Shown: positions 55,054 to 63,858 of the stretch, one piece after another
Layout of the letters: each line of letters starts with the position of its first letter
Position numbering within the stretch: position 1 is the stretch's first letter
From: Acetobacteraceae bacterium
GTDB taxonomy: Bacteria > Pseudomonadota > Alphaproteobacteria > Acetobacterales > Acetobacteraceae
Direction: 5' to 3'
Assembly (NCBI GenBank): GCA_947475245.1
Contig: CANJLW010000011.1
Location: 1-64,000, forward strand
DNA: 64,000 nucleotides
Notes under the pieces: generated by a model
What the model saw: the letters and a program-made list of their open reading frames with translations, nothing else
Told to the model about the DNA's origin: nothing
The model's database searches: none
Made by a program: the position numbers and the translations under genes

Positions 55054-55491
55054 TTATTTTTCCGCCAATGCCTTTACCTCATCCATCGCTTCCGTAAAGC
55101 GTTGGTTCAGCAGCGCGATCGCCTCGGCGTTCGATCGCTGGATCAGATCGCCGATTTCCTTCATGTTGGCGACGGCGTGTTCGTAGGTTTGCTTCAGCAT
55201 ATCCGCCTGACGCGCGGCGCGTTCCTGCGGCGACTCGATGCTGGTGAACGCGCGCATGGCTTCCGACATTTCCGCCATGCTCTGCTGCATGATCTCCCCA
55301 TGTCGCCGCGCCACGGCCTGCGCGCCTTCCAAGGCGATGCGGTTGGCCGCCGCGATGGCTTCCATGTTCCGCCGGTTGGCCGCGACGAATGCGTCCATGT
55401 TCGGCAGGGCGGGCATTTTCATGTCGGAGAACATCTTCGAAAACGCGGAGAAGTCGGGCATCTGTCCAAACTGGAAGGGAGGCGTGGCCAT
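55054..55491 (-). CDS. Phasin family protein
   Basis: 145-residue amphipathic helical protein with the Phasin_2-type pattern: FGQMPDFSAFSKMFSDMKMP, then NRRNMEAIAAANRIALEGAQAVARR in part and LKQTYEHAVANMKEIGDLIQRSN in part. Phasins coat polyhydroxyalkanoate granules and regulate their number and size. The organism therefore probably stores PHA. It precedes the RraA-family gene on the same strand. Confidence 0.9.
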   Translation of the reverse strand: MATPPFQFGQMPDFSAFSKMFSDMKMPALPNMDAFVAANRRNMEAIAAANRIALEGAQAVARRHGEIMQQSMAEMSEAMRAFTSIESPQERAARQADMLKQTYEHAVANMKEIGDLIQRSNAEAIALLNQRFTEAMDEVKALAEK

Positions 55492-55583
55492 GGCGTGCTC
55501 CTGTGCAAGACCGGACCTTGGTTCTATCGGCTCCGCGCGGAATTCGATACATCCAAGATCGGCCGAACCCGAACGGACACATC

Positions 55584-56363
55584 ATGACCGAATCTCTGCG
55601 TGTCGCCAGCCTGACCCTGCCGCACGGGTTCTTTACCCGGATCGGCGGCGTTTCGTCCGGTCCTTATGCCAGTCTGAATTGCAGCGTTTCCAGTCAGGAC
55701 GATCCCGACGCGGTGCGGGAAAACCGCGCTCGGGTGGCCCGCGCGATCGGCCTCGCGCCCGCCAGTCTGGTCGGGTTGACTCAGGTCCATGGCGCGGACG
55801 CGGTGGCCGTGACGACACCCTGGGCACCCGGTCAGGGTCCCAGGGCGGATGCGATGGTCACCAATCGGCCGAACGTCGCGCTGGGGATTGTCACCGCCGA
55901 CTGCGCGCCGATCCTGCTGGCGGACGCGGCGACCGGGGTCGTCGGTGCCGCCCATGCCGGCTGGCGCGGCGCGCTGCTGGGCGTGATCGAGGCCACGATC
56001 GATGCCATGATCGCCCTGGGCGCGCGCCGCCACCTGATCGCGGGGGCGGTCGGCCCCTGCATCGGGCAGGCATCCTACGAGGTCGGGCCCGACCTGCGTG
56101 ACTCCGTACTGGGCAGATCGGCCGAGGATGTGCGCTTTTTCGGTCCCGGCCGACGGGACGGGCATTGGCAGTTCGATCTGGCGGGTTACTGCGGCGATCG
56201 GATGCGCCAGGCGGGATTGGCGGATGTGACGATCGTCGGCGCGGATACCCTGGCCGAGGAAGATCGCTTCTTCAGCCATCGCCGCCGGACGTTGCGCCGG
56301 GAAGGCCCGATCGGGCATCAAATTTCGGTGATCGCGGTCTCCGCCGGAACGATCGCCGCATGA
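55584..56363 (+). CDS. pgeF: Peptidoglycan editing factor PgeF (laccase-domain protein)
   Basis: 259-residue YfiH/DUF152 protein starting MTESLRVASLTLPHGFFTR. The zinc ligands are His in LTQVHGADAV, Cys in VTADCAPILL and His in AAHAGWRGALLG. Family members remove wrongly incorporated residues from murein precursors, and others split purine nucleosides. It starts divergently from the phasin gene (92-base gap) and overlaps the downstream lipoprotein gene by ATGA. Confidence 0.9.
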   Translation: MTESLRVASLTLPHGFFTRIGGVSSGPYASLNCSVSSQDDPDAVRENRARVARAIGLAPASLVGLTQVHGADAVAVTTPWAPGQGPRADAMVTNRPNVALGIVTADCAPILLADAATGVVGAAHAGWRGALLGVIEATIDAMIALGARRHLIAGAVGPCIGQASYEVGPDLRDSVLGRSAEDVRFFGPGRRDGHWQFDLAGYCGDRMRQAGLADVTIVGADTLAEEDRFFSHRRRTLRREGPIGHQISVIAVSAGTIAA

Positions 56364-57247
56364 TCCGTCGCCTTGTGCTGCTGCTGGTGTTGCCGCTTCT
56401 GGCATCCTGCGGCGATCTGCCCAACCCGTTCATCGGCAACCCCGGCGCGACCGCCCGCCGGCTCGCCCAGCCCATGGCCCCGATCCTGGCCGTCGCGCCG
56501 CCGAACAACGCGTTGCTGTCCGATGCCGCGGCGCGCGAACTGGCGGAACTGCTGGCGACGGCGCTGCAGCGCCTGGACGTTCCCGCCATCGTCAAGCAAC
56601 CCGCGCGATCGGACTGGCGGGTAGAAATCCTGGCCACCGGTAACGGGCGGCTCGTGGCGCCGAGCTTCTCGATCCAGGACCCCGTGGGCGGCGAGGTATC
56701 GGTCGTGGAGGGCGCCGTTGTGTCCCCGGAAGCCTGGTCGGCCGGCCGACAGGCGGACCTGAACGCCGCGGCGCAGGATGCCGCCCCGCGAATCGCGGCC
56801 GCGCTGAGCAGCATCAAGGTTACGCGCGAGCGCGCCGATCCGAACAACCTCTATAACCGTCCCGCCAAGGTCTGGTTGGTCGATGTCATGGGCGCGCCGG
56901 GCGACGGCAATGCGTCGCTGACCCAGCAGATGCGCGCGCGTCTGGCGGCCTATGGCCCCATCGTGCAAAGCAGCGCGCGCGGGGCGGATTTCGTGCTGCG
57001 TGGAGAGGTCGTCGTCGCACCGGGCACAAGCCGGCAGGAGCGGGTCGAGATTCAGTGGATTCTGCTGACCCTGGACGGCGACGAGCGCGCCCGGATCGTG
57101 CAGTTGAACGAAATCCCCGCCGGGATGTTGGACCGCAACTGGGGGGATATCGCCGCAGTGGTGGCGGCCGAAGCGGCGGGCGGTGTTCATGAAGCCTTGC
57201 AAAGACAATCGGGGCGCGAAGTCGGCGGGCCAATTCAACCCCGCTGA
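56360..57247 (+). CDS. Hypothetical lipoprotein
   Basis: 295-residue protein with a lipoprotein signal (IRRLVLLLVLPLLASC; lipobox LASC). The mature part has alpha/beta character, with repeated motifs like PPNNALLSDAAARELAELLATAL and RADPNNLYNRPAKVWLVDVMGAPGDGN in part, and resembles small envelope lipoproteins of unknown role common in alphaproteobacteria. It is translationally coupled to pgeF by ATGA, so it may act in wall synthesis. No family name can be given. Confidence 0.8.
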   Translation: MIRRLVLLLVLPLLASCGDLPNPFIGNPGATARRLAQPMAPILAVAPPNNALLSDAAARELAELLATALQRLDVPAIVKQPARSDWRVEILATGNGRLVAPSFSIQDPVGGEVSVVEGAVVSPEAWSAGRQADLNAAAQDAAPRIAAALSSIKVTRERADPNNLYNRPAKVWLVDVMGAPGDGNASLTQQMRARLAAYGPIVQSSARGADFVLRGEVVVAPGTSRQERVEIQWILLTLDGDERARIVQLNEIPAGMLDRNWGDIAAVVAAEAAGGVHEALQRQSGREVGGPIQPR

Positions 57248-57515
57248 CCGCTGCCCGCGGCGCATTCGCTATGTCTGACAAGCAATGAGCCGCGATGTGC
57301 ATGCAATTCTTACCTCGCACGGTTGCAAAAATCACGCCTCAAATCGCCTCTCCCGCTCGGCGTCCGCGCATTTGGTTCTGCAAATGGATGAAAAATATCA
57401 AAATCCTTGCGATTCTCTGCTGTAATTTTTTTGAAAGGCTGTAGCTTTTCAGGTGGCTGGAGCAACTCCATTTAGCTCCGACCTACGTGAGTTGTTATTC
57501 TTTAGGGAGAATTAC
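57248..57515. promoter_or_regulatory. A+T-rich intergenic region before the Nlp-type regulator
   Basis: 268 bases, far richer in A and T than the rest (for example aaaaatatcaaaatcc and tgtaatttttttgaaagg). It holds ttgaaa at 57431, a possible -35 box, but no matching -10 at 16-18 bases. It contains no open frame that I trust. The composition suggests promoter DNA or an acquired segment. Confidence 0.5.
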
Positions 57516-57800
57516 ATGGCGAGCGCGGATGAACCGCCCAATAAGAGCGACTCAGACGCGGACTGGCATCCTGCCGATATCCTGGCGGCGCTGAAAAAGC
57601 GTGGACACTCGCTGGCCGGCCTGTCGGTGGCAAACGGCTATCATCCGACCGCCGCCGGCAAGGCTTTGAAAACCCCATGGCCTACCATGGAGATTCTGAT
57701 CGCCGAGGCATTGGGCGTGTCGCGCGACACGATCTGGCCGAGCCGCAAGGGTTTGGTGCAGAATGTGCGTCGTGGGCGTCCGGGGCGCAACAAGAAGTGA
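57516..57800 (+). CDS. Nlp/Ner-type helix-turn-helix regulator
   Basis: 94 residues from ATG 57516 (AGGGAGA site 7 bases upstream). DWHPADILAALKKRGHSLAGLS, then YHPTAAGKALKTPWPTMEILIAEALG and IWPSR match the Nlp (Ner-like protein, SfsB) family, similar to the Ner repressor of phage Mu. It probably binds DNA as a small activator or repressor. It stands alone, next to an A+T-rich region, and converges on the following dehydrogenase gene. Confidence 0.88.
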   Translation: MASADEPPNKSDSDADWHPADILAALKKRGHSLAGLSVANGYHPTAAGKALKTPWPTMEILIAEALGVSRDTIWPSRKGLVQNVRRGRPGRNKK

Positions 57801-57864
57801 CTCGTCACGCCCCGAAACATTACATGCCAATCGGAAATGGGCGAATTATCCTCGCCCGATTTCG

Positions 57865-58752
57865 TCAGCCCCGCACTTCCTCGTTCAACGCGGCTTCGTA
57901 GACTTTGATCACCGAGCTGGAATCCGACGATCCCAGCCCCATGCCGCGCGCCATGCGCATCAGATTCATCACCTGCGGGCCGATCATGCCGGGAACGCCC
58001 AGTTCGTCGGCCATCTCCAGCGCCAGCCGCAGATCCTTGTGCGCGAGATCGAGCGCGAAGCTGGCCTGAAACTGCCCCGCCAGCGCCTTGGTCGCCATGT
58101 TGGCATAGCCCGACGACATGCCGCTGGCATTGCGGATCACCGCGTCCAGCTTGCGCAGATCGATGCCGGAGCGTTTGCCCATCATCAGCGCTTCCGCCGC
58201 CGAGGCCGCGTTGCAGAACGCCAGCATGTTGTTGATCAGCTTGGCGGTCGATCCGAACCCGATCTCTCCGAGGTGAATGACCTCTCCGCTGAAGGATTTC
58301 AGCAACGGCAGTTGCTGTTCGAACACCTTCTCGTCGCCGCCGACCATAATGACGATCGTGCCGTCCTTGGCGCGGGCGGTACCTCCGGAGACAGGGGCTT
58401 CCAGCATCGCGATGCCCTTGGCCTTCATGCCTTCGGCCACCCGCTTGGCCGTGGCCGGCGAATTGGTGGACAGGTCGATGAAGACGGTGCCCGGCTTGGC
58501 GCTTTCGGCGATGCCGCCCGCGCCCAGGGTGACGGATTCGACGACCTTGGGAATCGGCAGAGAGGTGATCACCACGTCGCAGCCCGCGGCCAGATCGGCG
58601 ACCGAGGCGGCGGAAGCGGCACCGAGATCCGTGCATTCCTTCACCGCGTCGGGATTCAGATCGAACACGATCACTTCGTGGTTCGTGTTGCGGATGATGT
58701 TCCGGCACATGGGACCGCCCATGTTCCCAACGCCGATGAAGCCGACTTTCAT
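57865..58752 (-). CDS. NAD(P)-dependent 3-hydroxyisobutyrate dehydrogenase-family oxidoreductase
   Basis: 295 residues starting MKVGFIGVGNMGGPM, the NAD-binding GxGxMG motif. The family signatures LEAPVSGGTARAKDGT, GSTAKLINNML (catalytic Lys) and a C-terminal helical domain follow (KDLRLALEMADELG). Members oxidise 3-hydroxyisobutyrate or reduce tartronate semialdehyde or related hydroxyacids. The exact substrate is open; valine breakdown and glyoxylate metabolism are the usual options. Confidence 0.9.
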   Translation of the reverse strand: MKVGFIGVGNMGGPMCRNIIRNTNHEVIVFDLNPDAVKECTDLGAASAASVADLAAGCDVVITSLPIPKVVESVTLGAGGIAESAKPGTVFIDLSTNSPATAKRVAEGMKAKGIAMLEAPVSGGTARAKDGTIVIMVGGDEKVFEQQLPLLKSFSGEVIHLGEIGFGSTAKLINNMLAFCNAASAAEALMMGKRSGIDLRKLDAVIRNASGMSSGYANMATKALAGQFQASFALDLAHKDLRLALEMADELGVPGMIGPQVMNLMRMARGMGLGSSDSSSVIKVYEAALNEEVRG

Positions 58753-58827
58753 ATGCTTTCCCCCTGACTGACCGGACGATCCGGCCTCGACTGTTATAAT
58801 GCCCGGGGTCGCGCGCGAAGTCAGCCC

Positions 58828-59298
58828 TCAGACGCCCGTTCCGGTCCAGCGACGGCCCCGCGGGGGTACCATCAGCCGCAGCAGGGGCATGGCGGCGAAG
58901 CCAAGCTGCGCCAGAAGACCGATCATGCCCGCCGGCGTCGCGAAGGCGGCGAACCAGGCGTCGATCGACTGCCCGAAGGCCAGGACCGCCAAACCGGACT
59001 CCAGCCCCATCAGCAGGGCAAACCCGACCGCGCCCATGGCGACGCGCGGACCGGGGCGGGCGGGGACGACAAACCGGCGGATGCACCATCCGCCCAGGAA
59101 CCAGCTCGCCGCCAACATGATCGGGGCTTCCGCCAGCACCGCCAGTGTGGCCCCGATTTGGGGCAGCAGGAGCGTGACCCGCACCGCGCCGCAGGCGAAT
59201 CCGACGGCGAAGACGCTCAGCACGTAGGCTGCCCCGGCCTTGGCAACCAAGGATGCGTTCAGCCGCTTGCGTCCTCGAACCCCGGCAGCGGCGGGCAA
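58828..59298 (-). CDS. Hypothetical membrane protein
   Basis: About 156 residues with four predicted membrane helices (AYVLSVFAVGFACGAV, LLLPQIGATLAVLAEAPIMLAASWFLGG in part, AMGAVGFALLMGLESGL and a last helix). No family is recognised. Both possible starts are TTG: 59298, which overlaps midA by 40 bases, and 59250, which leaves an 8-base gap after midA. It is the last gene of the hldD-lgt-midA unit. Confidence 0.65.
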   Translation of the reverse strand: MPAAAGVRGRKRLNASLVAKAGAAYVLSVFAVGFACGAVRVTLLLPQIGATLAVLAEAPIMLAASWFLGGWCIRRFVVPARPGPRVAMGAVGFALLMGLESGLAVLAFGQSIDAWFAAFATPAGMIGLLAQLGFAAMPLLRLMVPPRGRRWTGTGV

Positions 59299-60251
59299 CC
59301 GGGGGAGGCAATCGCGAGGACCTTGAACAAGCGGCCCATGCGATCCGGTTCGGCCAGGCGACGCGCGGTTTCCATCATTGCCGCCGCCTGGGCCGGCGGT
59401 AGTCCGCGCGCCAGGCGGTTGGTGCGCTGGAACAGGCCGAGACGCGCGAGGAACGGGCCTTGGGGGATGGGGCCGAAGACGGTGGCGGGAGGAACAGACG
59501 ATCGCGCAACCCGCGCGATCGCGGCGAAATCGACATGCGCGGTCAGATCGACACTGCCCGGCGGGGCCAACGGATCGGCCGGTTTCCCCTGACCGATGGC
59601 CTGCAGGCTGTCGCCGGGGCCGCTGTGTTCAGGGCCATAATCCAGAAACAACGCCGCCCCCGGATGGCGACGGAAGCGCGCCGCGAGATCGGCGGCAATC
59701 GCCCGCGCGGGTTCGCAGAGTTCGTATATCATGTCGGGCGCCCCGGTCAGTTCGACCGGTGGTTCCCCCGGATGTTCCTCGAACCCCTGCGCGCCGATAT
59801 GACGCTCCACCCAGCCGGAGTTTCGGCGGATGAACTGGCGGATCGGCAGCGCGTCGAGGAACTCATTCCCGATCAGCAGCAAGGGTAGGTCGGGCAGATC
59901 GGCCAGATCGTCGCACCATGTCGCGTCGGGCAGTTTTTCTGCCTGAATGGCGCGCAGGCGGGGCGATGTCTCAATCAAATACACCCTCAGCGCAGCCGCA
60001 AAATCCGGCAGCGCTCGGCCTATGGCGCGCAGCGCGTCGGCCATCAGCGTACCGCGCCCCGGCCCGGCTTCGGCCAGCACGACCGGGTTCGGGCGGCCCA
60101 TGGCATCCCAGGCGACCGCCGCCCAGAGACCCAACACCTCTCCGAAGGCCTGGCTGATCTCCGGCGCGGTGGTGAAATCGGCGAAGGGATCGTGCGTCGC
60201 GTAATAGGCGGCGTTGGCGCGCGCCATGAAGAGGTCGAGACGTTCCGTCAT
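59259..60251 (-). CDS. MidA/NDUFAF7-family SAM-dependent methyltransferase
   Basis: 330 residues with MidA features: DFTTAPEISQAFGEVLGLW, LAEAGPGRGTLMADALRA, YLIETSPRLRAIQ, LIGNEFLDALPIRQF and ALFLDYG. NDUFAF7 methylates an arginine of the complex I NDUFS2 subunit, so a role in NADH dehydrogenase assembly is known for mitochondria. It overlaps lgt by ATGA. The C-terminal tail after residue 320 is short. Confidence 0.9.
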   Translation of the reverse strand: MTERLDLFMARANAAYYATHDPFADFTTAPEISQAFGEVLGLWAAVAWDAMGRPNPVVLAEAGPGRGTLMADALRAIGRALPDFAAALRVYLIETSPRLRAIQAEKLPDATWCDDLADLPDLPLLLIGNEFLDALPIRQFIRRNSGWVERHIGAQGFEEHPGEPPVELTGAPDMIYELCEPARAIAADLAARFRRHPGAALFLDYGPEHSGPGDSLQAIGQGKPADPLAPPGSVDLTAHVDFAAIARVARSSVPPATVFGPIPQGPFLARLGLFQRTNRLARGLPPAQAAAMMETARRLAEPDRMGRLFKVLAIASPGCPPLPGFEDASG

Positions 60252-61039
60252 TTCGTCCGAAGCAGCAGGAAAAGCCCGGCCAGCAGCATGGGGATCGACA
60301 GAACCTGTCCCATGGTGGCACCGAAAGCGAGGAAGCCCGGGAACGCGTCGGGTTCGCGAAAGAACTCCCCAACAATGCGCGCCAGGGCGTAGCCGGTCAG
60401 GAAAATGCCGGTGACCATGCCGGCGCGGGCGCGGATGGCGGCGTTACGCGATGCCAGGAACACCGCCAGAAACAGCACCACCCCTTCGAGGAGCGCCTGA
60501 TAGAGCTGGCTGGGGTGGCGCGGTTCCATCCCGCCGCGGGGGAAGATCATTGCCCAGGGCAGCCAATCCGGCGCGGGCCGCCCCCAGAGTTCGCCGTTGA
60601 TGAAGTTGGCGACTCGCCCCAGACCAAGGCCGATCGGCGCGACCACCGCGATGCGATCGGCGAAGGACCATAACGGGATGGCGTTGCGGCGGCAGAACAG
60701 CAGCACGGCGACGGACACGCCGATCATGCCGCCATGGAAGCTCATGCCGCCTTCCCAGACCGCGAGGATCGCCAGCGGGTTGGTGACGAACAGATGCGGT
60801 TGATAGAACAGCACGTAGCCGAGACGCCCGCCGAACACGACACCAAGCGTCGCCCAGGTCAGGAAATCGTCCACTTGCAGCGGCGTGGCGACGGCGGGCG
60901 GGGTTTGCACCCAGCGCCGCACCAGCCGCCAGCCGATTACCAGCCCGACGATATAGGCCAGGGCATACCAGCGGATCGCCAGCGGCCCGAGTTGGACGAT
61001 AACCGGATCGAACTGCGGAAACGGCAGAACCGAAATCAT
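60248..61039 (-). CDS. lgt: Prolipoprotein diacylglyceryl transferase
   Basis: 263-residue inner membrane enzyme that adds diacylglycerol to the lipobox cysteine, the first step of lipoprotein maturation. The signature GRVANFINGELWGR is complete, with GGMSFHGGMIG and RHPSQLYQALLEG. About seven membrane helices are visible. The start at 61039 overlaps the hldD stop by ATGA and the stop overlaps midA by ATGA. The longer reading frame upstream lies inside hldD and is not used. Confidence 0.95.
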   Translation of the reverse strand: MISVLPFPQFDPVIVQLGPLAIRWYALAYIVGLVIGWRLVRRWVQTPPAVATPLQVDDFLTWATLGVVFGGRLGYVLFYQPHLFVTNPLAILAVWEGGMSFHGGMIGVSVAVLLFCRRNAIPLWSFADRIAVVAPIGLGLGRVANFINGELWGRPAPDWLPWAMIFPRGGMEPRHPSQLYQALLEGVVLFLAVFLASRNAAIRARAGMVTGIFLTGYALARIVGEFFREPDAFPGFLAFGATMGQVLSIPMLLAGLFLLLRTK

Positions 61040-62016
61040 ACAAACAGATCGGGCGTGGCGAGATGATCCTGGATGTAGCGACGGATGCCTTCCTCCAGCG
61101 GGGTGAACTGCCCCCCATAGCCGGCGGCGCGCAGACGCTCCATCGGTGCCTGGGTGAAGGATTGGTACTGCCCGCGCAGGCTGGCGGGCATATCGACGAA
61201 GTCCACCGCGCGTGGCCGCCCCGCCGCGTCGCACACCGCGTGCGCCAGGTCCAAATACGTGCGTGCTCGGCCTGTCCCCAGATTGAACAGCCCGTTCACC
61301 GCCGGCGTATCCATCAGCCACAGCATCACATCGACGATATCGCCGATCCAGATGAAGTCGCGCGCTTGCGCGCCGTCGGCGAGGCCAGGCACGTCGGAGC
61401 GGAACAGGCGCGCCGGGGCGCCGGAGGCGACCTCGTCATGCTTGACCTTGACGACGGAGATCATCTTGCCCTTGTGGTATTCGTTCGGGCCGTAAACGTT
61501 GAAGAATTTCAGCCCGGCCCATTGCGGCGGACGTTCGCGCCGACGCGCGAGATCGCGGATCACCAGCAGGTCGAACGCGTGCTTGGTCCAGCCATAAAGG
61601 TTCAGCGGGCGCAGGCGTTCCAGGGCCTTGAGTTCCGGATCGTCCTCAAACCCTTGCGCGCCGTCGCCATAGGTCGCGGCGGAGGATGCGTAGACGAAGC
61701 GCACGCCGTGCGCGGCGCACCATTCCCACAGGCGGCGGCTGAGCTCGACATTGGTCGCCCAGGTGTGATCGCCGTCGACGGCGGTGGTTTCGCTGACCGC
61801 GCCGAGATGAAACACCATTTCCAACGGCGGGCGACTCGCCAGGAATGCGTCGAGATCGTTCGGCGCGACGACCCGCGCGGGCGGGTGCTTGGCGAGGTTG
61901 CGCCATTTACCGTCGCTGCCGAACAGGTCGACGACGACAGTTTCGTGCCCGCGGCGAACCAGGGCGGCTTGTAGATTGGAGCCGATGAACCCAGCTCCGC
62001 CAGTGACCAGTATCAT
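61036..62016 (-). CDS. hldD: ADP-L-glycero-D-manno-heptose 6-epimerase
   Basis: 326-residue SDR-type epimerase for the heptose precursor of the LPS inner core. It starts MILVTGGAGFIGSN (ATG at 62014-62016). The catalytic YGWTK (Tyr-x-x-x-Lys), FFNVYGPNEYHKGKM and the heptose-binding FRSDVPGLADGAQARDFI in part are diagnostic of RfaD. It is the first gene in an operon with lgt and midA, each joined by 4-base overlaps. Confidence 0.95.
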   Translation of the reverse strand: MILVTGGAGFIGSNLQAALVRRGHETVVVDLFGSDGKWRNLAKHPPARVVAPNDLDAFLASRPPLEMVFHLGAVSETTAVDGDHTWATNVELSRRLWEWCAAHGVRFVYASSAATYGDGAQGFEDDPELKALERLRPLNLYGWTKHAFDLLVIRDLARRRERPPQWAGLKFFNVYGPNEYHKGKMISVVKVKHDEVASGAPARLFRSDVPGLADGAQARDFIWIGDIVDVMLWLMDTPAVNGLFNLGTGRARTYLDLAHAVCDAAGRPRAVDFVDMPASLRGQYQSFTQAPMERLRAAGYGGQFTPLEEGIRRYIQDHLATPDLFV

Positions 62017-62089
62017 GGCGCCGGTTATACGGGGCCGACAGCGTGAATCCAAACACCCTTTGGTGACACCGTGCAGGAGTTATGCAGGC

Positions 62090-62386
62090 ATGAGCGACCG
62101 TCCCCGGATTTTCGACGACCTTGCCGGCGTGGCCGGCGGGGCGATCTCCGCCCTGGCCGGACTGCGCGAGGAAGCGGAGGCGATGGTGCGCGCGCGGGTC
62201 GACGAATGCATTCGTCGTCTGGACCTGGTGCGACGGGAGGAGGTCGAGGCTCTGGCCGAACTGGCCGCCAACGCGCGCGCCGGTCAGGAAGACGCCGAAG
62301 TCCGGCTGGCGGCGATGGAACAGCGGCTGGCGGCAGTGGAAGCGCGTCTCGCCGGGATGGAAACCGTGTCGGTGGAGCGCGAATAA
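62090..62386 (+). CDS. ubiK: UbiK-family accessory factor (BMFP/YqiC)
   Basis: 98 residues, an N-terminal part (RIFDDLAGVAGGAISALAGLREEAEAM in part) and a C-terminal coiled coil (VRREEVEALAELAANAR, then AAMEQRLAAVEARLAGME in part), as in UbiK/YqiC. The protein helps the ubiquinone biosynthesis complex. Ribosome site CAGGAG upstream. It diverges from hldD and begins a unit with ybjN and proC. Confidence 0.87.
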   Translation: MSDRPRIFDDLAGVAGGAISALAGLREEAEAMVRARVDECIRRLDLVRREEVEALAELAANARAGQEDAEVRLAAMEQRLAAVEARLAGMETVSVERE

Positions 62387-62533
62387 AACCCCGGAAACAG
62401 GCCTTGCGGCGCGGCCGAAGACGCTTATAGGCTACCTCTGGTGGCTAACCCTGGGCGAATCCACAATATTTCGGATTTGTGTCGCTCGGGGGTGAATGCC
62501 GCGCCCGGCCTTCCTCATGACGGGAGACCCCGC

Positions 62534-63037
62534 ATGTCAGCTTCGCTGACCACGTCCTTTGAGACAGCTTCCAACCCTCTTGATGTCATGGAGCAAATCG
62601 TCACCGCGAACGACTGGGTGTTCGACCGCCGCAGCGAGACCGAAATGGCCGCCGAGGCGCCGGGCAAATGGTGCGATTACGGCCTGTATTTCAACTGGTC
62701 GCACGAAATCAGCGCCATGCACTTCACCTGCGCCTTTGATCTGAAGGTGCCGGAAAAACGGCGCGGCGTTCTGTACGAACTGCTGGCGCTGGCGAATGAG
62801 CGGCTGTGGATCGGGCATTTCGGCCTGGAAGCCGAAGACGGGATGCCGGTCTTTCGGCACGCGGTGCTGTTGCGTGGCGCGCCCGGTGCGTCCGCCGAAA
62901 GCCTGGAGGATATGATCGACATCGCGATCACGGAGTGCGAACGCTTCTTCCCGGCCTTTCAGTTCGTGCTTTGGGGTGGCAAACCCCCGGCGGAAGCGCT
63001 GGAGGCGGCGATGTTGGAATGTGTCGGGGAAGCATGA
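62534..63037 (+). CDS. YbjN-domain protein
   Basis: 167 residues starting MSASLTTSFETASNPLDVMEQI in part at ATG 62534. The YbjN core reads WCDYGLYFNWSHEISAMHFTCAFDLKVPE in part and LLALANERLWIGHFGLEAEDGMPVFRHAVLL in part. The fold resembles secretion chaperones; the E. coli homologue affects motility and stress resistance. Its stop overlaps proC by ATGA. Its function here is not known. Confidence 0.87.
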   Translation: MSASLTTSFETASNPLDVMEQIVTANDWVFDRRSETEMAAEAPGKWCDYGLYFNWSHEISAMHFTCAFDLKVPEKRRGVLYELLALANERLWIGHFGLEAEDGMPVFRHAVLLRGAPGASAESLEDMIDIAITECERFFPAFQFVLWGGKPPAEALEAAMLECVGEA

Positions 63038-63858
63038 CGAATTCAGTTCAAACGGGAAAAATCCCGCCGATTCTGCTGGTTGGGTGCGGTCGCATGGGCA
63101 GCGCGATGCTGTCGGGCTGGAGGGAGCAAGGCTTGTCGCCGTCCTGCGCGGTCGATCCGTATCCGGGCGCGGCAAGCTTCGCCGGTCCGGACATGGTCGT
63201 GGTCGCGGATGCCGCTTCGGTGCCGGCGGATTTCGTGCCGGCCGCGGTGGTGTTGGCGGTCAAGCCGCAAAATGCCGCGGATACCCTGCCCGCCTATGCC
63301 CGCTTCGTCGGCAAAACCGTGTTCCTGTCGATCATGGCGGGGCGGACCATCGCCGGGATCGACGCTCTGCTGGGCGGTAACGCCGCCGTCGTGCGCGCGA
63401 TGCCGAATACCCCGGCCGCCGTGCGTCAGGGCGTGACGGTCGCCGTCGCCAGCCCCGGCGTCGATGCCGCGGGACGCGCGCTGTGCGATCGGTTGTTACA
63501 GGCGATCGGGACCGTGGCATGGGCCGACCGCGAAGAATTGCTGGACCCCGTTACCGCGGTGTCGGGCAGTGGGCCGGCCTATGTGTTTTTGCTGGCCGAA
63601 CTGATGGAACGCGCCGCGATCGAGCAAGGCATCCCGCCCGATCTGGCGCGCCTGCTCGCGCGGCAGACAGTTTCGGGGTCGGGCGCGCTGTTGGCCGCGA
63701 GCGCCGACGACGCCGCCGATCTGCGCAAGGCCGTGACCAGCCCGGGCGGCACCACGGCGGCGGCGCTGAACGTGCTGATGGCGGAAGCAAACTGGCCCAA
63801 GGCCATGAGCGAAGCGATCGCCGCCGCCACCGCCCGGTCGAGAGAGCTGGCGGGATGA
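63034..63858 (+). CDS. proC: Pyrroline-5-carboxylate reductase
   Basis: 274-residue enzyme for the last step of proline biosynthesis. The NADPH motif LLVGCGRMGSAMLSGW, VLAVKPQ, VVRAMPNTPAAVRQG and the C-terminal TAVSGSGPAYVFLLAE, with AVTSPGGTTAAAL near the end, cover the family signature. It overlaps ybjN upstream and the next gene downstream by 4 bases each (ATGA). Confidence 0.95.
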   Translation: MTNSVQTGKIPPILLVGCGRMGSAMLSGWREQGLSPSCAVDPYPGAASFAGPDMVVVADAASVPADFVPAAVVLAVKPQNAADTLPAYARFVGKTVFLSIMAGRTIAGIDALLGGNAAVVRAMPNTPAAVRQGVTVAVASPGVDAAGRALCDRLLQAIGTVAWADREELLDPVTAVSGSGPAYVFLLAELMERAAIEQGIPPDLARLLARQTVSGSGALLAASADDAADLRKAVTSPGGTTAAALNVLMAEANWPKAMSEAIAAATARSRELAG

